NCBI RefSeq assembly: GCF_022513565.1 | Contig: NZ_JAKWBE010000013.1 | Coordinates: 1 to 64,000 of the forward strand | Reading direction: 5' to 3' | DNA length: 64,000 nt | From: Streptomyces gilvus | Lineage (GTDB): Bacteria > Actinomycetota > Actinomycetes > Streptomycetales > Streptomycetaceae | Shown: positions 47,401-54,409 of the stretch, in pieces | How positions within the stretch are numbered: the first letter of the stretch is position 1 | How the letters are laid out: every line of letters begins with the position of its first letter | Translations under genes and position numbers: made by a program | The notes under the pieces: generated by a model | Told to the model about the DNA's origin: nothing | Database searches by the model: none | The model's input: only the letters and a program-made list of their open reading frames with translations

Positions 47401-49686
47401 GAGGACGCGACGATCGGTCAGCTGGTCGTGGGCGGGCGTTGCGTCCAGCCGAACGGCACCGCCGCCGGGGCGGCCGCCCTGATCCAGTCCTGCGACAAGA
47501 CCGTGGCGGCGCAGCGCTGGCAGACCCTGAGCACCGGCCAGGTCAAGCATGTTTCGACGGGTCTGTGCCTGTCGGCCCCGGCGTCGACGGTCGGCACGGA
47601 CCTGACCCTGGCGGCCTGCAGTTCGACTGCGGCCACCCAGCTGTGGAAGCCGGCTTCGAAGACGACGTACGTCTATGACGCCATGGGCAACCGCCTGTTG
47701 GAGCGCACCAGTGCGGGCGCGGTGCTGAACCTGCCCGACACGAAGGTGTCGCTGACCACGGCGGGCAAGGTCCGTTACGTCGAGCGCAGCTACGCGGGCG
47801 TCGGCGGTCCGTCGGTGACCCGTTACCGCGAGGGCTCTGCCACCACGGCCGGCGTCAGCGAGCATCTGTTCGCCCAGGCGGCCGACCTCAACGGGACCCC
47901 GCTGGCGGAGGTCCGCCTGGATGGCGGGATGAGTGTCCGGGTCGCGAGGAGGGACCCGTGGGGCGAGGACCGCGCCGCGAACCTCTCCCCGCGCTCGCAC
48001 ACCGGGTTCCACACGGGTGACGACGATGTGGAGACGGGCCTGACCCATATGGGCGCCCGAGAGTACGACCCGGGCACGGGCCGTTTCATCTCGGCGGACC
48101 CGGTCCTGGACGACAGCGACCCGCTGCAGGCGAACGGCTACTCGTACGCGAACAACAACCCGGTGACGCACTCGGACCCGTCCGGCCTGACGTCCTCGGC
48201 ATCGAGCTTCGACGCGTCGATCGCGGCGCTGGACGCGAAGATCGCCGAGTACCAGAAGACCCTGAACCGCTCCATCGGCGACGTGATCCTCGCTACCGGC
48301 TGGGCCGTGTTCAAGGAGTTCATCGGCTGGAACGACGTCGTCGGCTGCTTCACCCAGGGCGACCTGTGGGCCTGCGGCAGCCTCCTGATGGACGCCATCC
48401 CGTGGACCAGCGTCTTCTCCAAGGGCAAGAAGATGTGGCGCGCCTTCAAGGGCACCATGAGCGCGGTCAAGGCGTTCAAGGCGGCCAAGCGCGCGGCCGA
48501 GATCGGCATGAAGGCGGCCAAGGCGGCCAAGACAGCGCTGATCAGGGCGAAGAAGGCCGCGGAAGCGGCGGCGGCGGAGGCGAAACGCAAGGCGAGAGAA
48601 GCCGCGAAACGTGCCGCCGAAGCGGTCAAGAAGAAGGCACACACAGGCTCCAAGGGCGCCAAGGGCAACCCGGTCCAGGTCAAGGCCCGAGCCCAGGCCC
48701 AGTCCAAGGGCTCGAAGGGCGGCGGCAAGGCCGAGAACAAGTCCGGCGGCTCGCGGAACGGGTCGGGCAAGGAGGACTCGGGCGGCGACGGCGGTGGCTC
48801 GGGCGGTGAGGGCGCCAGCTGCCCGGTGCCCAACAGCTTCACACCGGACACCAAGGTCCTGATGGCCGATGGCTCGACCAAGGCGATCAAGGACGTCAAG
48901 GCCGGCGACAAGGTCCTGGCGACCGACCCGGAGACGGGCGAAACCCGTGCGCGGACGGTCACTGCCGAGATCCTCGGCAAGGGCGTCAAGCACCTGGTCA
49001 AGGTCACCATCGACACCGACGGCAAGAAGGGCTCCAAGACCGCGGCCATCACCGCGACCGACACGCACCCCTTCTGGGTCCCGGAACTCGGCGACTGGAT
49101 TGCCGCGACCGACCTCAAGTCGGGCGAATGGCTGCGCACCAGCGCCGGCACACTGGTCCAGATCACGGCCGTCGAGCGCTGGACGGCGCTGGACGCAACG
49201 GTCCACAACCTCACCGTCAGCATGGTGCACACGTACTATGTCGTGGCGGGCGGCACGCCGATCTTGGTCCATAACTGCAATGGTGGAACTGCTCCGAATG
49301 GAGCTGCCTGCTCCTGCAACGGCTCGACGAATCCCTCTAATGCGGACCTCGTGCAAGCGATTGCCACTCGCGCTCAAGCCCGACTGGGCGGCAGCGGGGC
49401 GGTCTCGGGTACTGCTAAGCATGCTTATGCCGACACTCTCCTCACTCGCTACCAGGGCATCTATGGAAATCGTGGTCTGATTACCGAACAAAGCTACTTG
49501 GGAGGGGTGCCCGTTCCGAGAGGCACGGCAGGGAGTGCCCGACCAGATGTGTTCGATCCGGCCGCAGGTATCGTGTATGACTACAAGTTCGTCAGGAACC
49601 CCGGTCAAGGGATCGGAAAGTGGCAAGCGGACAAGAATGTCCTAAATGTCCCGGGCGTGAATCTGACAGTGGAGGTGAACCCGTGA
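41455..49686 (+). CDS. RHS repeat polymorphic toxin with Hint domain and PD-(D/E)XK nuclease-like tip
   Basis: A 2743-residue exported toxin. The order is signal peptide (about residues 22-51), SpvB-like N-terminal region with NVTLSYNSQTSDGR, many YD repeats (about 1180-1930, for example YEYDPLGRAVAAWD), a ricin-type lectin segment (about 1937-2068, MCLDLAGGSATAGTAIQIYVC, LCLSAPAS), the RHS core end (YDPGTGRFISADP near 2205), a Lys/Ala-rich linker, and a Hint domain from Cys2456 to VHNC2608. The last 135 residues are the toxin: KHAYADTLL, then ARPDVFDP and IVYDYKF, with Asp2698, Asp2709 and Lys2711 forming a PD-(D/E)XK-like site. DNA composition becomes less GC-rich from about 49276. TTG 41455 follows GGAAGG. 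The stop overlaps the immunity gene start. Confidence 0.9.
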   Translation: MAVRTVLSWCGRGSLARSPRERLVRRRTRVGVVAGLVLALNVTLLPGALAFGPDDPRTAVELEDLQETDAVPVDETLTDKLEELAGSAATDPQAAYTPAATAEVPEASGSKTVDNLTAGSTTEVAKSTDGTMSIGVGAPDGASSAQVDALEGQWSVAAAPEADAVASGAQGFLLAVDAPDTATGDAVLSIDATKLAETYSAQWLDRLSFTLMPACYATTPDLEECSTGIPVTTEVERTGDTATVALDAGDSSGSEADTGEDTAGDEVSGSTDTTVEVPETLVNVTLDTADLQSVAAQSTTNTAVSRDAGSVDSAVWHENAADAVQQIADSSGGGLLVGSSYGAGAGGDFSASPIVSAGSWTAGGSSGAFSYSYTMAAPQVPAGPAPNVTLSYNSQTSDGRTSSTNNQVSWVGEGWDYNPGAITRTFVGCAADTANANNDKHFTGDQCWGSYNAVLSLNGTTTELVRDDTTKEWKGARGENMRVELLTAADYKALTGIDGSNNGDNNGEFWRVTTDDGTQYYFGLNRLPGWTSGKPETNSVLNVPVAGNHSEDPCYAAKFADSFCDQGWRFQLDYVVDSTGNAMSLWWEKEKNAYARNMKEAKAVEYDRAGWLSHIDYGQRATTLFSEEPLGRVKFNARERCFEDPALNVACSNTNFDSKQSDRTRPWFDTPADLACATGKKCSTYAPTFWSRKRLASVDACTQREQGVKLTEYTSDADGNETGQRNACGLDGDTATTTSLSKVDSWGLKQSFPWNLTGEYTALWLEGITRTGYAVDGSTDRLNPVSFGHNENPLPNRVRNSSSDTNPLFARLRIQDVVSEYGGRTHVDYKAPEGKCLTGSDRPAIDKNHSLCYPAYWHADGELEDKRISWFHKYVVDKITEFPRLADAQDIVTTYKYETYDDAVDGALWAKSQSEFSRPKKRTWDDFRGYPVVTTTTGTTDAAGGSVASKSVTRYFRGMNDDVLADDTPEKSSDDVKRSFVVTDVSGAELATDRKAYAGMVAESLTYPDASSDTATGWVARTVNFPDAPVRLATRNRTDGPDVISERVTLGKTSTISKASGKAADGLTLHTVTTQTDYDSTYGLPTKVREYGDVAVTGDESCTATSYVHNTSGTNYLVGLVAQTVTTTGTSTCSTDVSSSTGSTLVSASRMFYDGATSSTAAPTKGLVTKTEAPTGAGTGWETTNPESRTEYDSTGRVTKVTDPTGVYNTTTYTPSSGQVYSIETVTGNKVVSGAVVAGFTDTTVLEPGRGVTIKSTDANNRVETYEYDPLGRAVAAWDATQTATDDPTVRYAYNIDPKKPVSVVTESLSDNPGTAAGDGKYESSTTIYDGLGRERQTQTPAVGGGRLITDTLHNNAGQVRYTRNAYYMEGDPDTELVVPASESLVPNATSYTYDGLGRILTVTPVHTSFAQTGETYYKSDGSVAHVSTDRRTRYEYGLDYTVVRQPKGTPASRVWTDALGRTTRQDTFSDTSLTEAGAITTTYEYDLRGDMVTSTDDVGNTRTWKYDALGRVTDTTDPDTGANHTDYDAYGRVDKATDARGQTVAYTYERLNRVEQVKVTPKGSTTATLAQTYAYDGATGGKGQLSSATRYTDGKAYTTTIGGYTTDYQPTDMTTALPPGTTAGLTADGFATQYKYSYKYNDDGQLETYTTPAAGGLDAEDVVTRYNEAGLPTSVSGKDWYTSEASYSPYGQVLRSTIGEQGHRLWQENTFNESTGELRTSRLVREAETPDTAVVPGSEVSKRSYSYDPSGNVLSVADRMGTTTDQQCFKYDVLGQLKEAWTTPGGGACTATGKSSAEPVYSDGTVNVSSNNDGYWQSYDYDVLGNRTRKTAYKADPTFTSGTRVTTGDVVTDYAYGTSDTAKNDQPHTLTSYTTSSTTAAGAAVKTRSTQTYDAAGEMETRSTGGDTAQTMTWTWDGKAESVTGFGADGSGAWIGTGDMCLDLAGGSATAGTAIQIYVCNGSKAQNFRLQAADTNNDGTVEDATIGQLVVGGRCVQPNGTAAGAAALIQSCDKTVAAQRWQTLSTGQVKHVSTGLCLSAPASTVGTDLTLAACSSTAATQLWKPASKTTYVYDAMGNRLLERTSAGAVLNLPDTKVSLTTAGKVRYVERSYAGVGGPSVTRYREGSATTAGVSEHLFAQAADLNGTPLAEVRLDGGMSVRVARRDPWGEDRAANLSPRSHTGFHTGDDDVETGLTHMGAREYDPGTGRFISADPVLDDSDPLQANGYSYANNNPVTHSDPSGLTSSASSFDASIAALDAKIAEYQKTLNRSIGDVILATGWAVFKEFIGWNDVVGCFTQGDLWACGSLLMDAIPWTSVFSKGKKMWRAFKGTMSAVKAFKAAKRAAEIGMKAAKAAKTALIRAKKAAEAAAAEAKRKAREAAKRAAEAVKKKAHTGSKGAKGNPVQVKARAQAQSKGSKGGGKAENKSGGSRNGSGKEDSGGDGGGSGGEGASCPVPNSFTPDTKVLMADGSTKAIKDVKAGDKVLATDPETGETRARTVTAEILGKGVKHLVKVTIDTDGKKGSKTAAITATDTHPFWVPELGDWIAATDLKSGEWLRTSAGTLVQITAVERWTALDATVHNLTVSMVHTYYVVAGGTPILVHNCNGGTAPNGAACSCNGSTNPSNADLVQAIATRAQARLGGSGAVSGTAKHAYADTLLTRYQGIYGNRGLITEQSYLGGVPVPRGTAGSARPDVFDPAAGIVYDYKFVRNPGQGIGKWQADKNVLNVPGVNLTVEVNP

Positions 49687-50348
49687 GCAAGGTGGATGCA
49701 GCGACCGTCAAACGGGTTACTAAGGACTGGGCGGCTCTGTACCCGGGTTTCGATGTCTGGCAGCCTTTGAGGCTGCTTAGGCGTATTGGCCCTGCGCTTC
49801 AGGGGGTCACGCTCGACCGATCTACCTCGGGCGATGCATACTTCCCGACCGTGCACATCCATGCTCTCACCCGAGAGTTTCCAGTCATCTCCCTGACTCT
49901 TGGCCAGCGTCTCGTCACGAGCTCAGGGGTGCAGGAGGCCGTTACTTTCTCTCGCCACGTGGAAGACTGCTCTGACGCTGCTAGGCGACTGACCGAGCAG
50001 GCGCGGTTGAGTTTGGATTTGCCGCCGACGGTTGAGGACGTCGTCCGAGAGTTGCGTGCCTTTGCGGTCTCTCGGCAAGCCCAAGGTGGCCCGCCTGCGG
50101 TGAATGAAGTTGAGGATAGCGTCCTCATCCCTGCGGCAAGTGGCTCAGTTGATATTGCCAAGGAGAGCATCCAGCTCGCACAGGAGCTTCTGAGGAAGTG
50201 GCCTAAGTCGCGACTTCCGATTAATTGGACCTCGGGAGATGAATGGCTTGAGGGGCTATCGGTAAAGGCTGGGAATGTTGATTCTCTCCATGAGATTGTC
50301 GACGGCCAGATCGCCTTTCATAAACTTGCAAAAGTGCGGCAGGAATAG
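49683..50348 (+). CDS. Probable immunity protein for the RHS nuclease tip
   Basis: A 221-residue soluble protein of no family I recognise. It begins with GTG at 49683, overlapping the rhs stop (GTGA), with a very strong ribosome site GGAGGTG. Codon use is as untypical as in the toxin tip, with many T- and A-ending codons, so tip and gene arrived together. Visible features are an N-terminal WAALYPGFDVWQPLRLLRRIGP, a central Asp/Glu-rich helical part and a C-terminal GDEWLEGLSVKAGNV. By position it should bind and neutralise the nuclease. A strong hairpin closes the operon. Confidence 0.75.
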   Translation: MSKVDAATVKRVTKDWAALYPGFDVWQPLRLLRRIGPALQGVTLDRSTSGDAYFPTVHIHALTREFPVISLTLGQRLVTSSGVQEAVTFSRHVEDCSDAARRLTEQARLSLDLPPTVEDVVRELRAFAVSRQAQGGPPAVNEVEDSVLIPAASGSVDIAKESIQLAQELLRKWPKSRLPINWTSGDEWLEGLSVKAGNVDSLHEIVDGQIAFHKLAKVRQE

Positions 50349-50365
50349 CCCTTGGTGATGGAAAG

Positions 50366-50400
50366 GAGGCCCCGTCGGAATGATTTTCCGACGGGGCCTC
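50366..50400. terminator. Bidirectional terminator between immunity gene and integrase
   Basis: A perfect 15-base stem (50366-50380 with 50386-50400, loop TGATT) starts 18 bases after the immunity stop and 32 bases beyond the integrase stop on the other strand. It should end both converging transcripts. Confidence 0.85.
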
Positions 50401-50405
50401 TGGGG

Positions 50406-50440
50406 TTTGACGGCAGTAGTTGACGGCAACGTCAGCGGAC
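50406..50440. repeat. Integrase-end motif, copy 1 (candidate att/arm site)
   Basis: TTTGACGGCAGTAG is followed directly by TTGACGGCAACGTCAGCGGAC; the integrase stop codon lies within it. GACGGCA occurs twice in direct orientation 13 bases apart. Related copies occur at 55328, 56246 and 56867. In elements of the pSAM2 type the attachment site lies next to the integrase 3' end, so this is the likely place. Confidence 0.55.
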
Positions 50441-51760
50441 GGGTGCTGCACAAAGCGGTGGGTCGTCGCCGTCGGCAGGCTCGGGAGAAGGCTGATCGAG
50501 GGTGCCGAGGGCGTGGCCGAGGAGGTCGATGGCCTGTCGCTGGAGGCGGAGGCGGACGTGTGCGTACACCGTCGCGGTCACCCCGATGTGAGCGTGGCCC
50601 AGCAGTTCCTTGATGACGACAAGTTCCACGCCCTGCTCCAGGAGCAGCGTTGCCGTCGAGTGGCGGAGGTCGTGAAACCGGACCGGCCGGAGGCGCGCCT
50701 CGCGGAGCAGTGCGTGGAAGTGCCGGGTGAGGGTGGCAGGCTCGATCGGGTGCCCACCCGGCCGCGTGAAGACGTGACCACTGGCCTGCCAGTTCGGGCT
50801 CGCCTGCTCCTTCTCTTTCGCTTGCCGGGCGTGGTGTGCGCGGAGGGAGGTGACGCAGGGGGCCGGCAGGGCGATGCGCCGCTCGGAGCTGATGGTCTTG
50901 GTGGGCAGGGTGGCCAGTCCTCGGCTGGTGGTGCGCTGGAGGGTGCGGCGGATGCTGGCGGTGCCGCCGTCGAGGTCGAGGTCTTCCCAGCGCAGACCGA
51001 GGAGTTCGCCCTTGCGCAGGCCGGTGCGCAGGGCGAGCTCGAAGAGCGCGGCGAGCCGGTGCCCCTGTGCGGCGGCGAGGAACTGCCGGGCCTCGTCGGC
51101 GGTGAAGGGGTTGAAGCGGCGGGGGCGGGGGGTTCCGGTGCGGACGTTGCGGGCGACGTTGCGCGGGATCTCCTCCTCGCGCACGGCGTGCTCCAGCGCG
51201 GATTTGAGCACGGAATGGATGTAGGCAAGCGTGACCGGGGAGAGGCGCTTGCGGCAGCACTGGCCGATGGCGCAGCAGCGCGGGCGTCGGCTGGTCTGCG
51301 CGTTGGGGTCGCGTCGGGCGTCGATGCCGCGTGCGCAGCATTGGCAGACGGTCCGCAGGGCGTTCAGCCAGGTTCGGACGTCCTTGGCGGTGAGCTTCGA
51401 GAGCTTCTTCCGGCCGAGGCCCGGTATGAGGTACTGCTCGACGACGGCGGTGTAGCGGGTGTGGGTGGTCTCGCGGAGGTGGTGGACGGCGACGTTCTCC
51501 AGCCAGTACGTCAGAAAGGCCGCCAGGCTGCCCTGCACGGTGACGGCGGGGACGCCGCGGTTGCTGGCGGCGATCTTCTCGGTCAGTTTGGCCAGTGCCT
51601 CTGTGCGCGTGCTGCCGTAGACGCGGACGCGTTTGCGGGTGTTGCCGGGGGCGAGGACGTATCCGGCGGCTTCCCAGCGGCGGTCTTTTCGCTGGTAGAC
51701 GGTTCCGTCGCCGTTGGCGCGGGTGCGGCGGGAGGCGGGGGTGTCGCGGGGTGTGGTCAT
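50432..51760 (-). CDS. int: Site-specific tyrosine recombinase (integrase)
   Basis: A 442-residue integrase of the actinomycete integrative element type. An AP2-like arm-binding segment (NGDGTVYQRKDRRWEAAGYV) and a core-binding domain with a Cys-rich insertion (CQCCARGIDARR, PRCCAIGQCC) precede the catalytic domain with Arg in LRTGLRKGELLGL, HDLRH, LGHAHI and the nucleophile Tyr in TVYAHVRLRLQ. All active-site residues are present, so it is probably functional. Its ATG overlaps the excisionase stop by one base (TGATG). It converges on the RHS immunity gene. A decayed homologue lies at 56272-56795. Confidence 0.94.
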   Translation of the reverse strand: MTTPRDTPASRRTRANGDGTVYQRKDRRWEAAGYVLAPGNTRKRVRVYGSTRTEALAKLTEKIAASNRGVPAVTVQGSLAAFLTYWLENVAVHHLRETTHTRYTAVVEQYLIPGLGRKKLSKLTAKDVRTWLNALRTVCQCCARGIDARRDPNAQTSRRPRCCAIGQCCRKRLSPVTLAYIHSVLKSALEHAVREEEIPRNVARNVRTGTPRPRRFNPFTADEARQFLAAAQGHRLAALFELALRTGLRKGELLGLRWEDLDLDGGTASIRRTLQRTTSRGLATLPTKTISSERRIALPAPCVTSLRAHHARQAKEKEQASPNWQASGHVFTRPGGHPIEPATLTRHFHALLREARLRPVRFHDLRHSTATLLLEQGVELVVIKELLGHAHIGVTATVYAHVRLRLQRQAIDLLGHALGTLDQPSPEPADGDDPPLCAAPVR

Positions 51761-51951
51761 CAGGCGGCGGCTTCCTGGTCGAGGCGGGTTTGGATGAAGT
51801 CGGTGAGGGCGTGGGTGGGGATGCGGCGGGCTCGGCCGAGGGTGATGGAGGGGAGTTGGCGGGTGCGGATGAGGTCGTAGACGGTGGTGCGGCCGAGTTG
51901 GAGGCGCTTCATGACTTGGGGGACGGTGAGGAGTTCCGTGTTGGCAGTCAT
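51760..51951 (-). CDS. xis: Excisionase-like MerR/AlpA-type HTH protein
   Basis: A 63-residue DNA-binding protein: LLTVPQVMKRLQLGRTTVYD is a winged helix-turn-helix of the excisionase/helix-turn-helix 17 type and RRIPTHALTDFIQ is its wing. It lies between the replication initiator and the integrase, overlapping both (ATGA and TGATG), as in pSAM2-like elements, where Xis directs excision together with Int. Confidence 0.9.
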   Translation of the reverse strand: MTANTELLTVPQVMKRLQLGRTTVYDLIRTRQLPSITLGRARRIPTHALTDFIQTRLDQEAAA

Positions 51952-53663
51952 GCGACGGCCCCCGTCCGGACGGCACGGGCCAGCCGATGAGTGGAGTGAC
52001 CGCCCTGGTGACCGCGCCGGTCAACAGGGCGGTCCGAGCGTCGGGTGCGGGGCGGTTGCTTAGGCCGGGTCTGCCGTTTCGCGGCCAGGAGGTTGGAGAG
52101 GTGTTCGAGTTCGGGCAGGAGGCCGGTTCCGGCGTACTGCCAGTGGGAGATGACCAGCGTTGTATCCGAGTCCACGCGCCGACCGGCGATGTTGCGGCGA
52201 CCGGGATGGTGATCGGCGGCCAGGTCAGTGGAGTGTCCGGGGCGATCACCGACCGGACTGCCGCCTGTCTGACCGGCCTGCGTCTGAGCCGACGCTGGGG
52301 CTGGGGTCTGAGTATCAGGTTGACCGTTTCGCCAGGCGGTGCGTTCGGCTCGGAGGTGGGCGAGGGTGGTGGAGTAGTGGCGGGTGCGGGTGGAGAAGTG
52401 GCCTCGGAAGCCGAGCATGTGGGCCCATTGCCGCAGGCGGAGGTGGGCGTGCTGGGGACGGGTGGCGAGGTGCCAGGCGGTGTGGATCATGCGGCGGGCG
52501 TGGTCGGTGATGTCGTACTTGACGAGTTCGGCGAGGAGGCGGAGTCGGCGGTCGAGGGTGCCGGTGGTGGTCTCGGCGCCTTTGGTGGCGTACTTGGCGA
52601 TATAGGCGGCGACGTGCCGGTCGGTGACCGGGCCGCCGCCGGTGAAGTCGGTGCCGCGGACCGGGCGGACGTCGATCTGCCGCCCGAACCGGAACACCAA
52701 CCGATCGCCCCGGCCAATTGCCCGGGCCCCGGGTGCGTCTCCGGCGGGCTGCTGCGGCTGGCCCTCATGCACGACGCGGGTGCGTGTGGCGGCGGCGCGG
52801 ACGGCGTGGTCGAGGAGCTGTGTGGTGGCCCAGGCGGGCTGTTCGCTTGCCGGGCCGGTGGGTCCGTCGAGGCGGATGACGGCGTGGAAGTGGACCTGGC
52901 CGCGTTTTTGGTACTCGGCGACCTTGGCGTAGGAGAGGGTGGCGTAATCGCGCAGGGCCCGCTGAGTCAGCCCCGCCGCCTTGGCAATCTCCCGGCGCAG
53001 GTGGGTGGTGAAGCGTGCCCACAGCGCTGAGGCGTGGGCGTTCCACAGCACCGCGCCGGTGTAGTCGTACCCCTCGGGGTCGAGCGGGGTGCCCAGCAGC
53101 CGGTCGTCGTCGGAGTGGACCTGGCCGCAGTGGCAGTGGCCGGTGTCGGGCTGGTTGTGGACGGGGCCGAAGCCGGGTGCGGTGAGGGTGGCGAAGACGC
53201 GCGGGTGGGCGGCGACGCTGGTGGGGACGGTCTTGCCGCCGCGAAGGCCTGCGGCGATGAGTTGGTAGGTGTCGTAGCGGTAGACGGTGGAGCAGGCGGG
53301 GCATCGGGTGGCGCGACGGTTGCCGCAGCGGACCAGCAGTTCGCCTGCCGGAAGTTGGCCGGAGTCGAGGCGGTCGAGGATCTCGCCGGTCGTGCTGTCC
53401 AGACGGGTGCGGTGTCCGGTGAGGCGGATCGGGTGTGCGCAGCCGCCGAGGGTGCTGATCTGTCGTGCGAGGGGTGCGAGGTGGCCGGTGGCGGCGAGCT
53501 TCGCCAGCCTGCCGGTCAGCCTGGCCCGGCGCTCCAGCGCCGACCGTCCAACGGACGCCGGGTCGGTGGCCTCCGCTGGGCCGGTCGGCGTGCTGAACGC
53601 CGATGACGGATGCGTGCGAGCGGGAGTGGTTGTGCAGCAAGGGAGTTGGGGCGGTGCGGACAT
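51948..53663 (-). CDS. repSA: RepSA-like rolling-circle replication initiator
   Basis: A 571-residue initiator of the actinomycete integrative element type. The first 130 residues hold a His/Cys-rich segment (CGGCAHP is not present as such; LGGCAHPIRL and RCGNRRATRCPACSTVYRY are), followed by RVFATLTAPGFGPVH, the HUH metal site in GQVHFHAVIRLDG, and YIAKYATKGAE with the candidate nicking Tyr. A basic, proline-rich tail follows. ATG 53663 is the best start; GAAAGG lies 11 bases upstream. It is the first gene of a rep-xis-int operon with overlapping stops and starts and should replicate the excised circle. Confidence 0.9.
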   Translation of the reverse strand: MSAPPQLPCCTTTPARTHPSSAFSTPTGPAEATDPASVGRSALERRARLTGRLAKLAATGHLAPLARQISTLGGCAHPIRLTGHRTRLDSTTGEILDRLDSGQLPAGELLVRCGNRRATRCPACSTVYRYDTYQLIAAGLRGGKTVPTSVAAHPRVFATLTAPGFGPVHNQPDTGHCHCGQVHSDDDRLLGTPLDPEGYDYTGAVLWNAHASALWARFTTHLRREIAKAAGLTQRALRDYATLSYAKVAEYQKRGQVHFHAVIRLDGPTGPASEQPAWATTQLLDHAVRAAATRTRVVHEGQPQQPAGDAPGARAIGRGDRLVFRFGRQIDVRPVRGTDFTGGGPVTDRHVAAYIAKYATKGAETTTGTLDRRLRLLAELVKYDITDHARRMIHTAWHLATRPQHAHLRLRQWAHMLGFRGHFSTRTRHYSTTLAHLRAERTAWRNGQPDTQTPAPASAQTQAGQTGGSPVGDRPGHSTDLAADHHPGRRNIAGRRVDSDTTLVISHWQYAGTGLLPELEHLSNLLAAKRQTRPKQPPRTRRSDRPVDRRGHQGGHSTHRLARAVRTGAVA

Positions 53664-53977
53664 GCGTGGATGAGCCTTTCGGTGGAAGGCGGAACGTGAG
53701 GAGGGGCGGCGCGGGGTGCGCGGGCAGGCCGAAGCGATCGGCTCACAGGGGAACGGGCGCCTCGTAGGGGGCGCGGACGCCGGGACCAGCAAGGTCTGAT
53801 CCGCGTGGGCGCGGTGGTGATCACCGGCGGGTGCGTGACGTTAACATCGACCCACGGGCACATTCAAGTACATCCCTCCTCATTCCTTTCTGTGGGTGGC
53901 GGGACGCGGGTAGTGTGAGGCCGGTCTCCCGGTTTGGACGGGCCGGAATCTGCTGGTAATGGGCACGGAAAGCGGGG
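53664..53977. promoter_or_regulatory. Divergent control region of the integrative element
   Basis: This 314-base spacer lies between the rep-xis-int operon and the GntR-type regulator gene. It has no credible gene. A less GC-rich stretch near 53835-53890, which includes CATTCAAGTACATCC and ATTCCTTTCTG, probably holds the promoters and the operator of the regulator. I could not assign boxes. Confidence 0.4.
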
Positions 53978-54409
53978 GTGGCGGGCGTGATGACGACGCG
54001 GCGCGGGCGCAGGCCGGCGGGCGGCGGGGTGCCGTTGACGTTCGAGGTCATCGCCGAGACCGTGCGGGAGCGGATCCGCTCCGGCGGGCTGAAGCCGGGG
54101 GACGCACTGCCGACGCAGACCGCGTTGATGCGGGAGTTCGGGGCCTCCAGCCTGACCGTGCAGAAGGCCATGGCCCTGCTGAAACAGGACGGCTGGGCTG
54201 TCTCGCGCCCCGGCAAGGGCGCCTTCGTCGCCCACCACGCTGACACTGATGACCTCGATCAACCGGAGGGGAAGACCGGGCCCGCAGGCGGGACGGCAGC
54301 CCGCGTTGAGGCACTGGAGCAGGCACTGTCCGAGGCCGTCGAGCAGCTCGCCGACCTCCGCGCCCGCGTCGAAGCCCTGGAAGCGGGCGGCACCGAGCGA
54401 GACCGCTGA
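53978..54409 (+). CDS. GntR family regulator with C-terminal coiled coil
   Basis: A 143-residue regulator. A GntR winged helix (FEVIAETVRERIRSGGLKPGD, then LMREFGASSLTVQKAMALL and GKGAFVAHH) is followed by a coiled coil (VEALEQALSEAVEQLADLRA) in place of the ligand-binding UTRA domain. Its divergent position next to rep suggests the role of KorSA in pSAM2, silencing replication of the element. GTG 53978 follows GGAAAG; ATG 53990 is an alternative. The absence of a ligand domain means any induction signal must act another way. Confidence 0.85.
   Translation: MAGVMTTRRGRRPAGGGVPLTFEVIAETVRERIRSGGLKPGDALPTQTALMREFGASSLTVQKAMALLKQDGWAVSRPGKGAFVAHHADTDDLDQPEGKTGPAGGTAARVEALEQALSEAVEQLADLRARVEALEAGGTERDR

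Noticed and set aside
44464..49626. A 1720-codon open frame on the minus strand opposite the rhs gene, and similar long antisense frames opposite glgP and the FG-GAP gene
   Set aside because: In very GC-rich DNA the antisense frame lacks stop codons by chance. These frames show no domain, no ribosome site and the wrong third-position bias.
49683..50348. Assigning the RHS immunity protein to a named immunity family
   Set aside because: The sequence suggested no specific family strongly enough; only position, overlap and composition support the role.
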